This document shows positions 5,760 to 5,786 of a stretch of 5,786 nt of DNA, piece by piece; positions within the stretch are counted from its first letter, which is position 1, and each line of letters starts with the position of its first letter. Location: the NCBI GenBank assembly GCA_025963615.1, contig JAOQAL010000745.1, forward strand, positions 1-5,786, in the 5' to 3' direction. The notes under the pieces are model-generated. The model saw only the letters and a program-made list of their open reading frames with translations. It was not told where the DNA came from and searched no databases. Origin of the DNA: Chitinophagaceae bacterium. GTDB taxonomy: Bacteria; Bacteroidota; Bacteroidia; Chitinophagales; Chitinophagaceae. The translations under genes and the position numbers were made by a program.

Positions 5760-5786
5760 ATGCCCCAGCGGGGCATTTTGTGGGTA
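5760..5786. repeat. GC-rich hairpin with flanking TTTTGTGGGTA: REP-like element or terminator, cut by the window edge
   Basis: ATGCCCC (5760-5766) and GGGGCAT (5770-5776) form a perfect 7-bp stem around the loop AGC. Four T residues (5776-5779, the first being part of the stem) and then GTGGGTA follow. A strong stem with a short T-run could act as a weak Rho-independent terminator for the receiver-only gene. The motif also resembles the palindromic repeats dispersed between genes in many Bacteroidota genomes; that resemblance is from memory and no copy count was made. The window ends within or just after the conserved flank, so the element cannot be delimited. Confidence 0.55.

Noticed and set aside
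5705..5786. Frameshifted LuxR HTH after the receiver-only gene
   Set aside because: I translated the three forward frames after the stop by eye; none contains LSxRExEI or TVxVHRxNI-like sequence, and the DNA turns into tandem repeats and a hairpin.
1..5786. CRISPR array, tRNA, rRNA, insertion sequence or toxin-antitoxin genes
   Set aside because: I saw no spaced direct repeats of CRISPR length, no tRNA cloverleaf or rRNA sequence, no transposase and no small toxin or antitoxin gene. Coding DNA for signalling proteins fills almost all of the window.

Overview
The window looks like a chromosomal piece of a Bacteroidota genome, probably of the Chitinophagaceae/Sphingobacteriia type. The reasons are the moderately AT-rich coding sequence, the absence of strong Shine-Dalgarno sequences before the starts, and the wording of the receiver and kinase proteins, for example the DINMSPVNGFEA receiver motif. 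This assignment rests on family resemblance; no search was run. All six recognisable genes lie on the + strand and all are signal-transduction genes.

Layout. Positions 1-454 hold the C-terminal part of a CheR-type protein-glutamate methyltransferase whose start lies off the left edge. Its stop codon is followed with no gap by a CheB-type methylesterase (455-1030) that has only the catalytic domain. Six bases later comes a soluble histidine kinase built as REC-PAS-PAS-HisKA-HATPase (1037-2917). After a 96-base gap with two perfect 6-2-6 dyads comes a second soluble kinase of the NarL/DegS class, REC-PAS-HisKA_3-HATPase (3014-4450). Fourteen bases later is a NarL/FixJ-type response regulator with a LuxR-type HTH (4465-5109), its likely partner. 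A 187-base gap with a candidate Bacteroidota-type promoter leads to a further NarL-like receiver (5297-5707) that stops where the linker to the HTH would be. The last 79 bases are non-coding, with a 7-bp tandem repeat and a strong GC-rich hairpin cut off by the window edge.

How the parts may work together. CheR and CheB add and remove methyl groups on glutamates of a sensor. No methyl-accepting chemotaxis protein, CheA or CheW is visible, so the target is probably a sensor kinase or receptor outside the window (inference). Both kinases lack membrane segments and begin with a receiver domain, which suggests they take phosphate or an allosteric signal from an upstream kinase and combine it with PAS-sensed cytoplasmic cues. 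The NarL-type kinase would then phosphorylate the LuxR-type regulator to change transcription. The receiver-only protein could act as a phosphate sink or competitor, or be the remnant of a second LuxR-type regulator.

The families are familiar and I see no clearly new system. The points most worth a second look are the chemotaxis-type methylation pair coupled to receiver-first kinases, the truncated regulator beside a repeat junction, the REP-like hairpin at the right edge and the paired dyads upstream of the second kinase.
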